Assembly: GCA_002292165.1 (NCBI GenBank)
Contig: DBBK01000130.1
Location: 1-15,487 of the forward strand
DNA: 15,487 bases
Direction of reading: 5' to 3'
Source: Brevundimonas sp. UBA986
GTDB lineage: Bacteria; Pseudomonadota; Alphaproteobacteria; Caulobacterales; Caulobacteraceae
The notes beneath the pieces were generated by a model. That model worked only from the letters and a program-made list of their open reading frames with translations. It was not told the DNA's origin and did not search any database. Positions 15,187-15,487 of the stretch are shown in pieces. The position numbers and the translations under genes are program-made. Position 1 is the stretch's first letter. Each line of letters starts with the position of its first letter.

Positions 15187-15487
15187 ATGATCACCATGCA
15201 CCCGACGCGACGCGTTCCCGGCCGCCTGCAGACGATCGCCTTCGCGCTCGCGGCGCTGATCGCCGTCGTGGATCAGGCCGCCAAGGCCGCGGCGCGCGCT
15301 CAGCTGGACGCTCCGATCAACCTCACGCCGTTTCTCGCGCTGCGTCTCGGGTTCAACCCCGGCGTCACCTTCGGCCTGTTCGCCGGCTCAGGCGCCGTCG
15401 GCCGCTGGGCGCTGAGCGCCGTGGCCTCCCTGATCATCGGCGCCCTGCTGGCGTGGATCTGGCGCACGCGCAGCGCCGTGACGGCGG
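15187..15487 (+). CDS. lspA: Prolipoprotein signal peptidase (signal peptidase II), PbrC-like, 3' end cut by window edge
   Basis: An inner-membrane aspartyl protease that removes signal peptides from diacylglyceryl-modified prolipoproteins. The first 100 codons are present, starting at ATG 15187 with GGAGG (15178-15182) 4 nt upstream; ATG 15196 is an alternative. Visible family features are the first helix with VVDQAAKAAARAQL (Asp29, Gln30, Lys33) and FNPGVTFGLF (Asn57, Gly59, Phe62), matching the NxGxxFG box. The two catalytic Asp lie beyond the window. The PbrR-type promoter directly upstream suggests this is a metal-inducible accessory copy (as pbrC in the pbr operon) rather than the housekeeping one, which would be elsewhere. 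Confidence 0.9.
   Translation, partial: MITMHPTRRVPGRLQTIAFALAALIAVVDQAAKAAARAQLDAPINLTPFLALRLGFNPGVTFGLFAGSGAVGRWALSAVASLIIGALLAWIWRTRSAVTA

Overview
The window is very GC-rich bacterial DNA whose gene content and protein sequences point to an alphaproteobacterium, most likely a Caulobacterales member such as Brevundimonas or a relative. That placement rests on general resemblance only. Almost everything recognisable concerns heavy-metal efflux (Zn/Cd/Co/Pb class). No transposase, integrase, tRNA, rRNA or CRISPR array is visible.

Left end (1-2533): a soft-metal P1B-2 ATPase (ZntA/CadA/PbrA type, cut by the left edge) is transcribed leftward from a MerR-family-type promoter. A Fur-superfamily (Zur-like) regulator diverges from it. 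It keeps its structural Cys pairs but appears to have lost part of the usual regulatory zinc site.

Centre (2534-14201): a leftward, tightly packed operon of eleven reading frames. In transcription order these are a small His/Cys-rich periplasmic protein (CzcI-like), czcC, czcB, czcA, a short CDF transporter, a CzcN-like isoprenylcysteine/phospholipid methyltransferase-family protein, a 45-codon small ORF, a P1B-4 ATPase (SPC and HEGST motifs), a DUF305 protein, a three-segment membrane protein of unknown function, and an acyltransferase-3 family protein. Five junctions are 4-nt start/stop overlaps (ATGA four times, TTGA once), and two others are 0 and 3 nt apart. This argues for one translationally coupled unit. 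CzcCBA would move ions from periplasm or cytoplasm to the outside. The P1B-4 ATPase and the CDF would feed ions from cytoplasm to periplasm, and the small periplasmic proteins would bind metal there.

Right end (14202-15487): a short intergenic region, then a leftward second CDF transporter broken by at least four frameshifts (pseudogene). Next comes a spacer with an imperfect inverted repeat and a perfect 17-bp palindrome inside a 19-bp-spacer promoter of PbrR/CadR type. That promoter drives lspA (prolipoprotein signal peptidase, cut by the right edge). An lspA homologue (pbrC) is part of the classical pbr lead-resistance operon, and the operator resembles the one before the left-hand ATPase. 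The island therefore looks like a czc operon sitting between two halves of a pbr-like regulon, whose MerR-family regulator is not encoded in the window.
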